Shown: positions 52,151-60,541 of the stretch, in pieces
How positions within the stretch are numbered: the first letter of the stretch is position 1
Layout: every line of letters begins with the position of its first letter
From: an uncultured bacterium
Lineage (GTDB): Bacteria; Bacillota; Clostridia; Lachnospirales; Lachnospiraceae
NCBI GenBank assembly: GCA_948467735.1
Contig: CAOKFN010000002.1
Location: forward strand, 62,001-126,000
DNA: 64,000 nucleotides
Reading direction: 5' to 3'
Translations under genes and position numbers: made by a program
The notes under the pieces: generated by a model
What the model was told of the DNA's origin: nothing
What the model saw: only the letters and a program-made list of their open reading frames with translations
Databases searched by the model: none

Positions 52151-53958
52151 TGTTTACCAGAAGATTTCTGTTTGGCCGGGATTCGGGGACAGCGGATGTG
52201 ATTAGCGCCGCCGCAGGGGATGTGTATCGGCCGGGTAAGGGATATGGATTTGTGGTGGAGCAGAACAGGCGCGAGCAGGAGCTTTTGCAGATTCCGGAGC
52301 TGAATTCGGCGTTTGCGCCGGTGTATTGGTATCGGGAAGCGGATTTGTCTTTCGTTGAGGAAGATTCGGCAGGCTGCTTTTTGGATTCGAGACAGGAGAT
52401 GGAACGTCTGGAAAAGCTTACGGGGGAGGCGTTTGAGGGCGAGGTGCGTAGAATCCCGCTTTGCTTTAAGATAGACGTTCCGCGTCAGGGCAATTACAGG
52501 GTAACGGTTGTGATAAACGCGGAGAATCCCATGGAAGACGTGATGATTTTTACCGGGCGCAGGCGGCTGGGATGGCGGGGCTCCATTGCCGGAGGCAGTA
52601 TGTTCCGGCATACCATGATGGTAAATGTGTGTGATTTTGTGCCAAGAGGGCATACCGAGCGTTATGAGGATAAGACGCTGGATATTACCATGGTGGCGGA
52701 CAGGCCTTGTTTCAGTGAGATTATCGTGGAGGAGGCCGACTGTCCCACGCTGTACATTGCGGGGGATTCCACTGTCACGGACCAGAGCGCGGATTATCCT
52801 TATGCGCCGGGAACCAGCTATTCGGGCTGGGGGCAGATGATTTCGGGATATTTGAATGAAAAAATCGCCGTTTCCAATCATTCCCATTCCGGTCTGACCA
52901 CCGCCAGCTTCCGAAAGGGAGGGCATTATGAGATTCTTGCCCAGTATGCCAAGAGCGGGGATTACTGCTTTTTCCAATTTGGCCATAATGACCAGAAATT
53001 GGATTCTTTGAAGGCAAGAGGCGGTTATCAGGAGAATCTGCTGCAATATATCAAGGAATGCCGGGAGAAGGGCGTCCTTGCGCTGATAGTGACGCCCATT
53101 GCAAGAAATACATGGAAGGGCAACGACGGAAGCTACAATGACCTTCTGGCGGAATATGCGCAGGTCTGCATAGAAATCGGCGAAAAAGAGGACGTGCCGG
53201 TGATTGACCTGCATAAGCGCAGTATGGACTTTATTGTGGAAAAGGGTCTGGAAGCGTCCAAGGCGTATTTCTTTCCCGGGGATTATACGCACAGCAATGA
53301 TTATGGCGCATATTTCATGGCGGGGCTTGTGGCAAAGGAGATTGTCAGGACATGCGGCGGGCGAAAGGAACCGGGGTATCGCCTGCTGGCGGAGTGGGTG
53401 ACGGAGGGGTTCGGCTCATGGGAGCCTCCCGCCCGTATTGTGCCGCCGGTGAAGCCGAAGCTGTTTGAGGAGACGGCGAATCCGGACGAGGGAGCGAAGC
53501 TACTTGCGGAGGTGGACAGGCTTTCGGAGCCTGCGGACAGGGCTTCGGCGCTGGATATGATCATCAAGACCGCCAAATTTTTCCCCACCAATGTCTATAA
53601 TGATATGTTCACCGATGTGGTGGGGCACGAGTGGTATGCGGGAGTGGTGGAATGCGCCTATCAGAACGGCATGATCGACGGCTCTTTGGTGGAGGACAAG
53701 AAATTTTTCCCTCTGCAAAACGTGACTTTGGAAGAGTTCCTGATTTTTGCCGTGAACGGGTATAAGAGCCGCAAGACCATTCCGGGCGAGGCGTGGGAAA
53801 CCCCCTGTGCCTATGACGGAAGCTGTAAAGAAGCCGCCAGACCTTATGTGCGCGCGGCCTGCCATCTTGGCTTTATTCCTGCGGACGGCAGCGCCAAGCT
53901 GGACAAGGTGCTCACAAGAGGCGAGGCTGTGGAACTCTGTCGGGGGATGAATTTGTAA
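52150..53958 (+). CDS. SGNH-family rhamnogalacturonan acetylesterase (CE12-like) with SLH-like tail
   Basis: 602 residues. An N-terminal beta-rich ~195-residue region precedes an SGNH hydrolase domain: block I GDST with Ser207, block III GHND at ~278, and block V DYTH with Asp378/His381. This is the arrangement of CE12 esterases that remove acetyl groups from pectin-derived rhamnogalacturonan. Residues ~487-602 resemble two S-layer-homology repeats (FTDVVGHEWYAGVVECAYQN, then ARPYVRAACHLGFIP). That is unexpected because there is no signal peptide. ATG 52150 overlaps the GH105 stop. Co-transcription with GH105 supports a role in intracellular RG-I oligosaccharide breakdown. Confidence 0.82.
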   Translation: MFTRRFLFGRDSGTADVISAAAGDVYRPGKGYGFVVEQNRREQELLQIPELNSAFAPVYWYREADLSFVEEDSAGCFLDSRQEMERLEKLTGEAFEGEVRRIPLCFKIDVPRQGNYRVTVVINAENPMEDVMIFTGRRRLGWRGSIAGGSMFRHTMMVNVCDFVPRGHTERYEDKTLDITMVADRPCFSEIIVEEADCPTLYIAGDSTVTDQSADYPYAPGTSYSGWGQMISGYLNEKIAVSNHSHSGLTTASFRKGGHYEILAQYAKSGDYCFFQFGHNDQKLDSLKARGGYQENLLQYIKECREKGVLALIVTPIARNTWKGNDGSYNDLLAEYAQVCIEIGEKEDVPVIDLHKRSMDFIVEKGLEASKAYFFPGDYTHSNDYGAYFMAGLVAKEIVRTCGGRKEPGYRLLAEWVTEGFGSWEPPARIVPPVKPKLFEETANPDEGAKLLAEVDRLSEPADRASALDMIIKTAKFFPTNVYNDMFTDVVGHEWYAGVVECAYQNGMIDGSLVEDKKFFPLQNVTLEEFLIFAVNGYKSRKTIPGEAWETPCAYDGSCKEAARPYVRAACHLGFIPADGSAKLDKVLTRGEAVELCRGMNL

Positions 53959-54003
53959 TTGCTGTAATGGAGAAACCGAAGCAAGTTCTCACAGACGGTA
54001 ACA

Positions 54004-54023
54004 AGTTCCCGCAGGTGGGAACT
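54004..54023 (+). terminator. Short hairpin after the esterase gene
   Basis: AGTTCCC (54004-54010) and GGGAACT (54017-54023), 7-bp stem and 6-nt loop, about 45 bases after the stop; an A-rich rather than T-rich stretch follows. Weak evidence. Confidence 0.35.
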
Positions 54024-54116
54024 AGTAAAACGTTCGCTAATTAACTGGACTTTATTATGCTTGAAAATGCCAGAAAATATAATGTTTTTATAGTCCAGCT
54101 ATTTGAATAATGATGT

Positions 54117-54240
54117 ACTAGAATAAAAACAGTTTCGTAACGGAAGCGCCCGGAATAAAATTTTAGCTGCGTACTTTGCAGATAAAATTTTATTCCCTAA
54201 TATGGGCGCTGTAGTGGAGAAACGGTACTGGAATAGGAGG
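54117..54240 (+). promoter_or_regulatory. Structured RNA motif, copy C, in the leader of the GH112 gene
   Basis: Same architecture as the copies at 10.6-10.9 kb. P1 is GTTTC (54132-54136)/GAAAC (54219-54223), then an 8x8-nt internal loop. P2 is AGCGCCC (54145-54151)/GGGCGCT (54204-54210). P3 is GGAATAAAATTTTA (54152-54165)/TAAAATTTTATTCC (54183-54196), with a CTGC/GCAG cap. Relative to B1/B2, P1 (GTCTC/GAGAC) and P3 (GGAAGGG/CCCTTCC) changed on both strands with pairing kept, which is covariation. P2 and the flanking GGAA are unchanged. It ends in ACGGTACTGGAATAGGAGG, so the ribosome binding site is only ~11 nt after P1, suggesting translational control. Confidence 0.8.
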
Positions 54241-54245
54241 ATATT

Positions 54246-56399
54246 ATGTCGAAAGAAAAGGGTGGATTTACGCTTCCCGGAGAGTCCGGATATGAAGCGC
54301 TGACGTTGAAAATGGCCGAAAAATGGGGGGCGGACGTGATCCGTGACAGCGACGGCACGGTGCTGTCGGATGAAATTGTGCATGCCGGTTACGGCATCTA
54401 TTCCACCATCTGCATCATCCGCGACCATAACGAATGGGCGAAGAAGAACATGGATAAGCTGCAGCAGACCTTTCTCTGCACCCCGGCAAAGACCGCGGAG
54501 GGGGAGGAGATTGTTATCTCCTTGATGGAGAGCTTTTTTGCGGAGCAGTTTACAATCAATGATACCAAAGAAGCCTTCAAATATTGGGAGGTCTACGACC
54601 GGACCGTAAACGAAAAGGTGGATTCTTCCAAATGGAGCTATGATAAGGCCTCTGGAACGGTCACGGTAAAGGGAATTGTTCCCTTCCATAAATATACGGT
54701 GAGCTTTCTGGCATACCGTATCTGGGAAGAAATTTCCATGTACAATCATACCACAAACAACTGGGACAAGGAGCATTTGATGCAGATTGACCCCAGATAT
54801 CCCGAGACACAGGAATACATGCTGGGCTGGATGAAGAACTGGTGCGAGACCCATCCCGATACCACGGTGGTTCGTTTTACTTCCATGTTCTACAATTTTG
54901 TATGGATCTGGGGCAGCAGCGAGAGGAACCGTCAGCTGTTCTCGGACTGGGGCTCTTATGATTATACGGTCAGCGCGCTGGCGCTGGATGAATTTGAGAA
55001 GAAATATGGCTATGCCATGACGGCGGAGGATTTCATCAACAAGGGACAGCTTCATGTGACCCATATGCCGGGAACGAAGAGGAAGGCCGACTGGATGGCT
55101 TTTGTGAATGATTTCGTGATTTCCTTTGGCAGAAAGCTCATCGACATGGTGCATGAATACGGCAAGAAGGCCTATGTGTTCTATGACGACAGCTGGGTGG
55201 GCGTGGAGCCCTATAACGGAAGATTTCAGGAATTTGGCTTTGACGGGCTGATTAAATGCGTATTTTCCGGTTATGAGGCGAGGCTCTGCGCGGGCGTGGA
55301 CGTTCCCACCCATGAGCTGCGGCTGCATCCCTATCTGTTCCCTGTGGGGCTGGGCGGCGCGCCCACCTTTGCGGAGGGCGGGGATCCCACTCTGGACGCC
55401 AAGAAATATTGGAACAGTGTCAGAAGAGCGCTGCTTCGGGCGAAGATTGACAGAATCGGCTTGGGCGGGTATCTGCATTTGGTGGAGGATTTCCCGGATT
55501 TTAGCGATTACATCGAAAAGGTATCCGATGAGTTCCGCCTGATTCGTTCGTTCCATGATGCCGGAAAGCCCTATGCCATCCGAACAAAAATCGCGGTGCT
55601 ACACAGCTGGGGGGCGCTCCGCTCATGGACGCTGTCCGGGCATTTCCATGAAACCTACATGCATGATTTGATTCACATTAACGAGGCCCTTTCCGGCCTG
55701 CCGGTGGATGTGCGTTTTATTTCCTTCGAGGATGTGAAGGCGGGAGCGCTGAAAGATGTGGATGTGGTGATCAATGCGGGTTATGCGGGAAGCGCATGGA
55801 GCGGCGGCGAGAGTTGGAAGGATGAGGAATTAGTGACCCTTCTGACAAAATGGGTGTATGAGGGCGGCACTTTTATCGGCGTGAACGAACCCTCCGCTGT
55901 GGAAGGCTACGACAATTATTTCCGCATGGCCCATGTGCTGGGCATTGACAAGGACACCGGGGCAAGGGTCTGCCATGGAAAATGGAGTTTTGCGGCGGAA
56001 GATGGGGAAGGAATTCTGCCTGCGGGAGCGGGCGTGGCTTCCAAAGAGCATCTATACCTCACGGACGGCAGGGCGAAGGTGCTGATGGCCGAGGGGGATA
56101 AGCCTCTGGTTACGGTCAATGAATTTGGCAGGGGCAAGGGAATCTATCTGGCGTCGTTCCAAGTGAATCTGGAGAATACGCGCATGCTGTATCAGCTGAT
56201 TCGCTGGGCAGGCGGAGAGGGCGTCAGCGGTTTGTATATGACGGACAATCTCTATACGGAATGCGCTTACTATCCGGAGAGCGGGAAGCTGGTGGTGATC
56301 AACAACAGCGACAAGGAGCAGAGGACGACGATTCCTACCGAAAAGGGGGACAAGACCGTGACCATTGCGGCGTATGACACTACTTTTGTGGAGCTGTGA
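54246..56399 (+). CDS. GH112 beta-galactoside phosphorylase (galactosyl-HexNAc or galactosyl-rhamnose)
   Basis: 717 residues, the normal length for GH112 phosphorylases, which split beta-galactosides with phosphate to give galactose 1-phosphate. Family features are MSKEKGGFTLPGESGYE at the N-terminus, TTVVRFTSMFYNF, YDDSWVGVEPY with the expected catalytic Asp at ~314-315, FDGLIKCVFSGYEARL, and the C-terminal glutamine-amidotransferase-like and beta-sandwich regions. Members act on galacto-N-biose/lacto-N-biose or on D-galactosyl-beta-1,4-L-rhamnose. The adjacent pectin genes favour the last substrate, because galactan side chains of RG-I are attached to rhamnose, but residues deciding specificity were not assigned. 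Cytosolic, no signal peptide. AGGAGG precedes ATG 54246. Confidence 0.86.
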   Translation: MSKEKGGFTLPGESGYEALTLKMAEKWGADVIRDSDGTVLSDEIVHAGYGIYSTICIIRDHNEWAKKNMDKLQQTFLCTPAKTAEGEEIVISLMESFFAEQFTINDTKEAFKYWEVYDRTVNEKVDSSKWSYDKASGTVTVKGIVPFHKYTVSFLAYRIWEEISMYNHTTNNWDKEHLMQIDPRYPETQEYMLGWMKNWCETHPDTTVVRFTSMFYNFVWIWGSSERNRQLFSDWGSYDYTVSALALDEFEKKYGYAMTAEDFINKGQLHVTHMPGTKRKADWMAFVNDFVISFGRKLIDMVHEYGKKAYVFYDDSWVGVEPYNGRFQEFGFDGLIKCVFSGYEARLCAGVDVPTHELRLHPYLFPVGLGGAPTFAEGGDPTLDAKKYWNSVRRALLRAKIDRIGLGGYLHLVEDFPDFSDYIEKVSDEFRLIRSFHDAGKPYAIRTKIAVLHSWGALRSWTLSGHFHETYMHDLIHINEALSGLPVDVRFISFEDVKAGALKDVDVVINAGYAGSAWSGGESWKDEELVTLLTKWVYEGGTFIGVNEPSAVEGYDNYFRMAHVLGIDKDTGARVCHGKWSFAAEDGEGILPAGAGVASKEHLYLTDGRAKVLMAEGDKPLVTVNEFGRGKGIYLASFQVNLENTRMLYQLIRWAGGEGVSGLYMTDNLYTECAYYPESGKLVVINNSDKEQRTTIPTEKGDKTVTIAAYDTTFVEL

Positions 56400-56653
56400 G
56401 CAAGAGGGGCAGAAGATGCGGTGGGTAAAGATGTAGAGAATTGGTAGAATCTGTTTGGGGCAGGTAATCCGTCATATTACATTTACAAGGCTTCTATGGA
56501 GTAACAAGTTCGTGTAGAAAAAGTCGTGAAGGTGGCAGGGCTATTGGGTCTGGTCGTGTGGCGGCAATCATTGAGTAATTGAATATTCATTGAATTTATA
56601 GGGCTTTCCGGAATTTCTCGGAAAGTCCTTTTTCTTTGGGAAGTGATAATGAT
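56400..56653. other. Intergenic region, nothing supported
   Basis: About 250 bases between the GH112 gene and the insertion sequence. TTTCCGGAATTTCTCGGAAA (56609-56628) is a short palindrome, possibly the GH112 terminator (a T-rich stretch follows). Confidence 0.35.
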
Positions 56654-56660
56654 AAATTAC

Positions 56661-57413
56661 TCAACTTTCCCAGCAGATATTTCCGAATAAAGCCTGAATA
56701 AATGCAACTTGAGAAGCAATCCATTCGGTTACTTTACTTTTTAATACAGATGTGATATCCGAGGAGAGCGTTGACATATGCGCCACAAACAAAGCCATAA
56801 GACCCTGTAGCGCATTGGTTAAGTCCATATCCTGTATTTCTTCACAGAACATGAAAAACAGTTCGCCATACGTTTTCTGGTCATTCTGATTCCTGCGAAC
56901 CCATTCCAGAATGATATATCTTGTAAATACAATGGCTGTATGGCTTACCATTGCTCCATAATTATGGCTTTGGAACTCAGTGCCTAACTTCAAAAAAGAT
57001 TTTGATACCTTGAAAAAGCATTCTATCGACCAGCGGTTTCTGTAGATACGCACGATCTCTGCATCTTCAAGTGCTATATCTGTACTCAGGATATACAGGC
57101 ATTCGCTTTTCTTACTGCGGTTGCGCACGAATACAATTTTAACAGGAATCCTCGTTTTGGTTGTGGCCACAAGAGATCCAAAGATATTTCCTACGCTGGA
57201 AAAATCAATAAACTTTTTTAATTGTGGAAGCGTATGCTGCCTGCCGCAGTATGTGTAACGCTGCTTTAATTGTTTTAACATCCCGACTGCGCCAGTTCCT
57301 GTTTTCAGGATCTCTTTAAGCATCGGTTCTGTTGTAAACCATGTGTCCATAAGGGCATAATCAGCCTTTATACCAGCAGCGGGTTGTATGGTAGCGTCTG
57401 TTTTGTGCATCAT
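56661..57413 (-). CDS. IS4-type transposase, C-terminal part
   Basis: 250 residues. Carries the second catalytic Asp in ADYALMDTWFTTEP and the catalytic Glu in YRNRWSIECFFKVSK, the IS4 Y-(2)-R-W-x-I-E-x-F-F-K signature. It begins at ATG 57413, overlapping the TGA of the N-terminal frame. Without the upstream part it lacks the first Asp and cannot be active alone. Confidence 0.8.
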   Translation of the reverse strand: MMHKTDATIQPAAGIKADYALMDTWFTTEPMLKEILKTGTGAVGMLKQLKQRYTYCGRQHTLPQLKKFIDFSSVGNIFGSLVATTKTRIPVKIVFVRNRSKKSECLYILSTDIALEDAEIVRIYRNRWSIECFFKVSKSFLKLGTEFQSHNYGAMVSHTAIVFTRYIILEWVRRNQNDQKTYGELFFMFCEEIQDMDLTNALQGLMALFVAHMSTLSSDITSVLKSKVTEWIASQVAFIQALFGNICWES

Positions 57414-57994
57414 GCTCTCTCTTTACGGAACTTATACCCGTTTGTCCAGCGGTCAATAGTGTCAGAGACTTCGTTATAACGGCTGCTTTTGGATGTCGAA
57501 GAAAGCATGTTGAATATGGTTGAGATAAAGCTGTACCCATCAGACCAGCCGAGTGTGAGAAGTGTAAAGCCTTTCCGGAATTTATGCTCCACATGGCCAT
57601 AAACCCGTGCCAGCAGTTCTACAGATTTACTGCGGTTGCGTTTAACCACAGTATCGTCAAGGACTAAAATCTTTACCATTTCCGGTCTTGCAAGCGTGAC
57701 AAAGGCAGAGGCTGCCTTCACGGCAAGGAGCATCAGGAACCTGCTCCAGTTGTAGGACGTTTCATTTAGGAAACGGTAGGTAATACGTTTTTTTGAAACA
57801 GCCAGATCTTTATGTTTGGAATTTAAAAAACGAAATAAGTTCTTTCCCTGAAATACTAACAATAGTAAAAACTGAAATACCCCGTATGCAGAGATACCAC
57901 CGTTTTTAGTGATATTTGTTTTACGCAGCAGTTTACCCATCTGAAATTCCTTAAGGGCGTTAGAAAATTGATTCTGGGTATTTTGGTATATCAT
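57410..57994 (-). CDS. IS4-type transposase, N-terminal part
   Basis: 194 residues with the DNA-binding N-terminus and the first catalytic Asp in VLDDTVVKRNRS. The frame ends ...FRKERA-TGA with ATGA overlap into the C-terminal part. Inserting one A in the GCATGATG context would give a continuous 440-residue protein (ERAMMHK), so this is either a one-base deletion or a frameshift-expressed transposase. No slippery heptamer is obvious, which favours mutation. Confidence 0.78.
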   Translation of the reverse strand: MIYQNTQNQFSNALKEFQMGKLLRKTNITKNGGISAYGVFQFLLLLVFQGKNLFRFLNSKHKDLAVSKKRITYRFLNETSYNWSRFLMLLAVKAASAFVTLARPEMVKILVLDDTVVKRNRSKSVELLARVYGHVEHKFRKGFTLLTLGWSDGYSFISTIFNMLSSTSKSSRYNEVSDTIDRWTNGYKFRKERA

Positions 57995-58155
57995 AAGATT
58001 AGCACCTCTTCTGTAATTGGTTTATTTGATGTGGTAATCTTATTATACCAAAGAACGGGTGCTATTTTAATGTCAATGTCCCTATAAAAACAATAAAATC
58101 CCTTGATAAATCAAATGTTTTCACCAATTATGTTGGTGGGAAAGTTGAGTAAATT

Positions 58156-59115
58156 ATGATAACAAAATTTGTTGATTGTGAAAGTCATGGCGTAGATTTA
58201 AAGATTAGTTGTTTCATATTTTTTGACTTCATATTTACATATCTGATAATGTTGTCCCAGTGGCTGTAACATTTATTGTCATTGATACTTAGCTTGGCAG
58301 CCTGCTAAGGTAGCAAAAGTGGTTCAGAAATAAAGTCTTTATACGCATAATGCTAAAAGTAGTTTGATAGTAAATGTTGAATAAGGACAAAATGGAATTT
58401 AATTTTTGAAATGCAACAACAGAAGTTTTTTTGGGTATGTTATAATCAAGGGTTTTAAAAGAAGAATTGGACATAAAAAGGATAAAAGATGTGGTCTGTA
58501 ACTCAGGAAGTATTGTTTTGGAAATATTTAACATCTATGTTTTATAACAGGAGATAATTATAGATATACAGACAGCTTGGTGTGTGAGGGGGAACGGTTT
58601 AATAAGAATTAGCAATGTATTTATATTTAGAGTTTGTGATTTTTATTTAAAATAGTAGTATGCACAACATATCTTGATAAAAGGTTTATATTATTGTATT
58701 TTATAAAGGCGGCATAATGAAATTGATAATTGAATATGGAAAATATTGATGGTATAATGGTTTCAAAATAGAACTAATACGTATTGTTTAAATGAGTAAA
58801 AAGTGAAGAAAATGAGGTATCAGAATACGTAAATGAAATTACAGCTTATGTTCAAAGAAAATTAATTCAAACTAGAGAGTTAGGAGTATATGTGTGCTTA
58901 ATCAGCAATAAATAGAAAGTCCAAAATTAAAGGTAAATTAGATTATTAAGGAACTAATGGAATATGGTTACATTAAAATGGTACACAAAAAAGTGTACTA
59001 TTTTATAACGACTAAAGTAAATGAGTAGTTTAAAAAAGTTTATTTATAAAATTGAAAAAATAAATAATAATTGTCATATCTGAAATGGGTATGATTATAT
59101 ATAAAGAGGTAAAAT
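58156..59115. other. AT-rich gap with a decayed gene remnant
   Basis: About 960 bases, very AT-rich. Near 58941-59028 a plus-strand frame reads IKELMEYGYIKMVHKKVYYF and ends at TAG; its character suggests the C-terminus of a small winged-helix or nucleic-acid-binding protein, but no start is found and upstream frames are closed. Otherwise only short chance frames. Probably debris between the IS and the restriction operon, plus that operon's promoter. Confidence 0.35.
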
Positions 59116-60540
59116 ATGAATAAGAAATGTCAAGTATTTACACCTGAAAATTATGTAAGAGAATTATTAGATAGTGTTGGTTATAGAGAGCAGTTATATG
59201 GAAAAAAAATATTAGAAAATTCTTGTGGAAATGGTAATATTTTAGTTGCAGTTGTGCAAAGGTATATAGAGGACTGTTTTGCTAAGGGGTTCTCCAAGAC
59301 ACAAATTAAGAATGGGTTGGCAAGAGATATATATGGAGTTGAAATTGATCCAAAGCATTATCAAGAGTGTATTGAAAATTTGAATGAAGTGTTACAAAGA
59401 AATAATATAAATAGAGTAGAATGGAAAGTTTTTAATTTTGATTATTTGCGTTGGAATGAAACAGTACAATTTCAGTTTATTGTTGGTAATCCGCCATACA
59501 TAACGTATAGCGAACTGAAAAAAGAAGAGCAAAAGTATGTGAAAAAAACATTTGAAACTTGCATGAAAGGAAAATTTGATTATTGCTATGCTTTTATTGA
59601 GAAAAGTATTAAATCATTAGCACAAAATGGAAAAATGGCGTATTTAATTCCAAGCAGTATATTTAAGACAGTTTTTGGATTGAAATTAAGAGATTATATA
59701 AAACAATATATAACAATTATCAAAGACTATACACAAGAAAAAGTATTTGACAATGCGCTGGTTAAGTCGTCGATCATGGTGTTAGATATGCAAAGGCAGC
59801 TAGGAATATTGCAATATAGGGATATGACTATAGGAACAGTGATAAATATTGCGGTAGATCAATTAACAGATAAATGGTTTTTTACAGAGAACTTGTCAAA
59901 AGGAATGCATCGTTTTGGTGATTATTTTAAAGTATCGCATGTTGTGGCTACGTTATTAAATAAAGCGTATGTAATCAAAGAAGAAAATTATGTAGAAATG
60001 GAGCAAGGCTTTTTATGCAATGGACATTATATAGAAAAGGATATGGTGAGAGATACAGCAACTCCGAGAACCTTACGATATAAGAGAAATGAAAAGATTA
60101 TATTTCCATACACTTATGAGAATGGACAATTGGTAAGATTTAGTGAAGGAGTTTTTGAAACTTCTTATCCAGAAACAGCGGCGTATTTGAATGATTTTAG
60201 AGATAGCTTAGATAAACGTCAAAAAGATGAAAATGCAAAGTGGTATGAATATGGAAGGTCACAGGCACTTTCAGGATTGGATAGTGAAAAGCTGCTTATT
60301 TCAACTGTGATTACCAACAATGTAGCTGTTTATAAGCTTACAAGAAATTGTATTCCATATGCAGGAATGTATATAGTTAGTTATGAGGGCAATAATAAAT
60401 ATACATTAGATGATGCAATGCGTATTTTAGAAAGTAGAGATTTTAGGCAGTATGTGTTGGATGTAGGGATACATATCAGTGGGAGTTCCTTAAGAATAAC
60501 GTCAAAAGATATTGAGGATTATAGATTTCAGGAGGAATAA
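59116..60540 (+). CDS. N6-adenine DNA methyltransferase of a four-gene restriction operon
   Basis: 474 residues. Class I SAM methyltransferase with VFTPENYVRELL at the N-terminus, SAM-binding LENSCGNG at 33-40, and catalytic NPPY at 125-128. The C-terminal half (from ~280) is probably the target recognition region. It resembles the methyltransferase at 25780 in layout but is shorter and not a close copy. AGAGGT precedes ATG 59116. The stop is followed after one base by the ATG of the GHKL/histidine kinase gene, so the two are translated together. Probably protects host sites from the HNH nuclease at 63480. Confidence 0.86.
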   Translation: MNKKCQVFTPENYVRELLDSVGYREQLYGKKILENSCGNGNILVAVVQRYIEDCFAKGFSKTQIKNGLARDIYGVEIDPKHYQECIENLNEVLQRNNINRVEWKVFNFDYLRWNETVQFQFIVGNPPYITYSELKKEEQKYVKKTFETCMKGKFDYCYAFIEKSIKSLAQNGKMAYLIPSSIFKTVFGLKLRDYIKQYITIIKDYTQEKVFDNALVKSSIMVLDMQRQLGILQYRDMTIGTVINIAVDQLTDKWFFTENLSKGMHRFGDYFKVSHVVATLLNKAYVIKEENYVEMEQGFLCNGHYIEKDMVRDTATPRTLRYKRNEKIIFPYTYENGQLVRFSEGVFETSYPETAAYLNDFRDSLDKRQKDENAKWYEYGRSQALSGLDSEKLLISTVITNNVAVYKLTRNCIPYAGMYIVSYEGNNKYTLDDAMRILESRDFRQYVLDVGIHISGSSLRITSKDIEDYRFQEE

Positions 60541-60541
60541 T

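Larger units (their letters stand above)
56654..58155 (-). mobile_element. IS4-family insertion sequence, about 1.5 kb
   Basis: Terminal inverted repeats of 19 bp with one mismatch: AAATTACTCAACTTTCCCA at 56654-56672, and AATTTACTCAACTTTCCCA read inward from 58155. ATGAT flanks both ends (56649-56653 and 58156-58160), a possible 5-bp target duplication. The transposase is in two overlapping minus-strand frames; its stop codon lies inside the left inverted repeat. Size and DDE motif fit the IS4 group. Confidence 0.82.

Noticed and set aside
58289..58534. Possible small minus-strand gene after the IS
   Set aside because: No ribosome binding site, random-looking composition in very AT-rich DNA.
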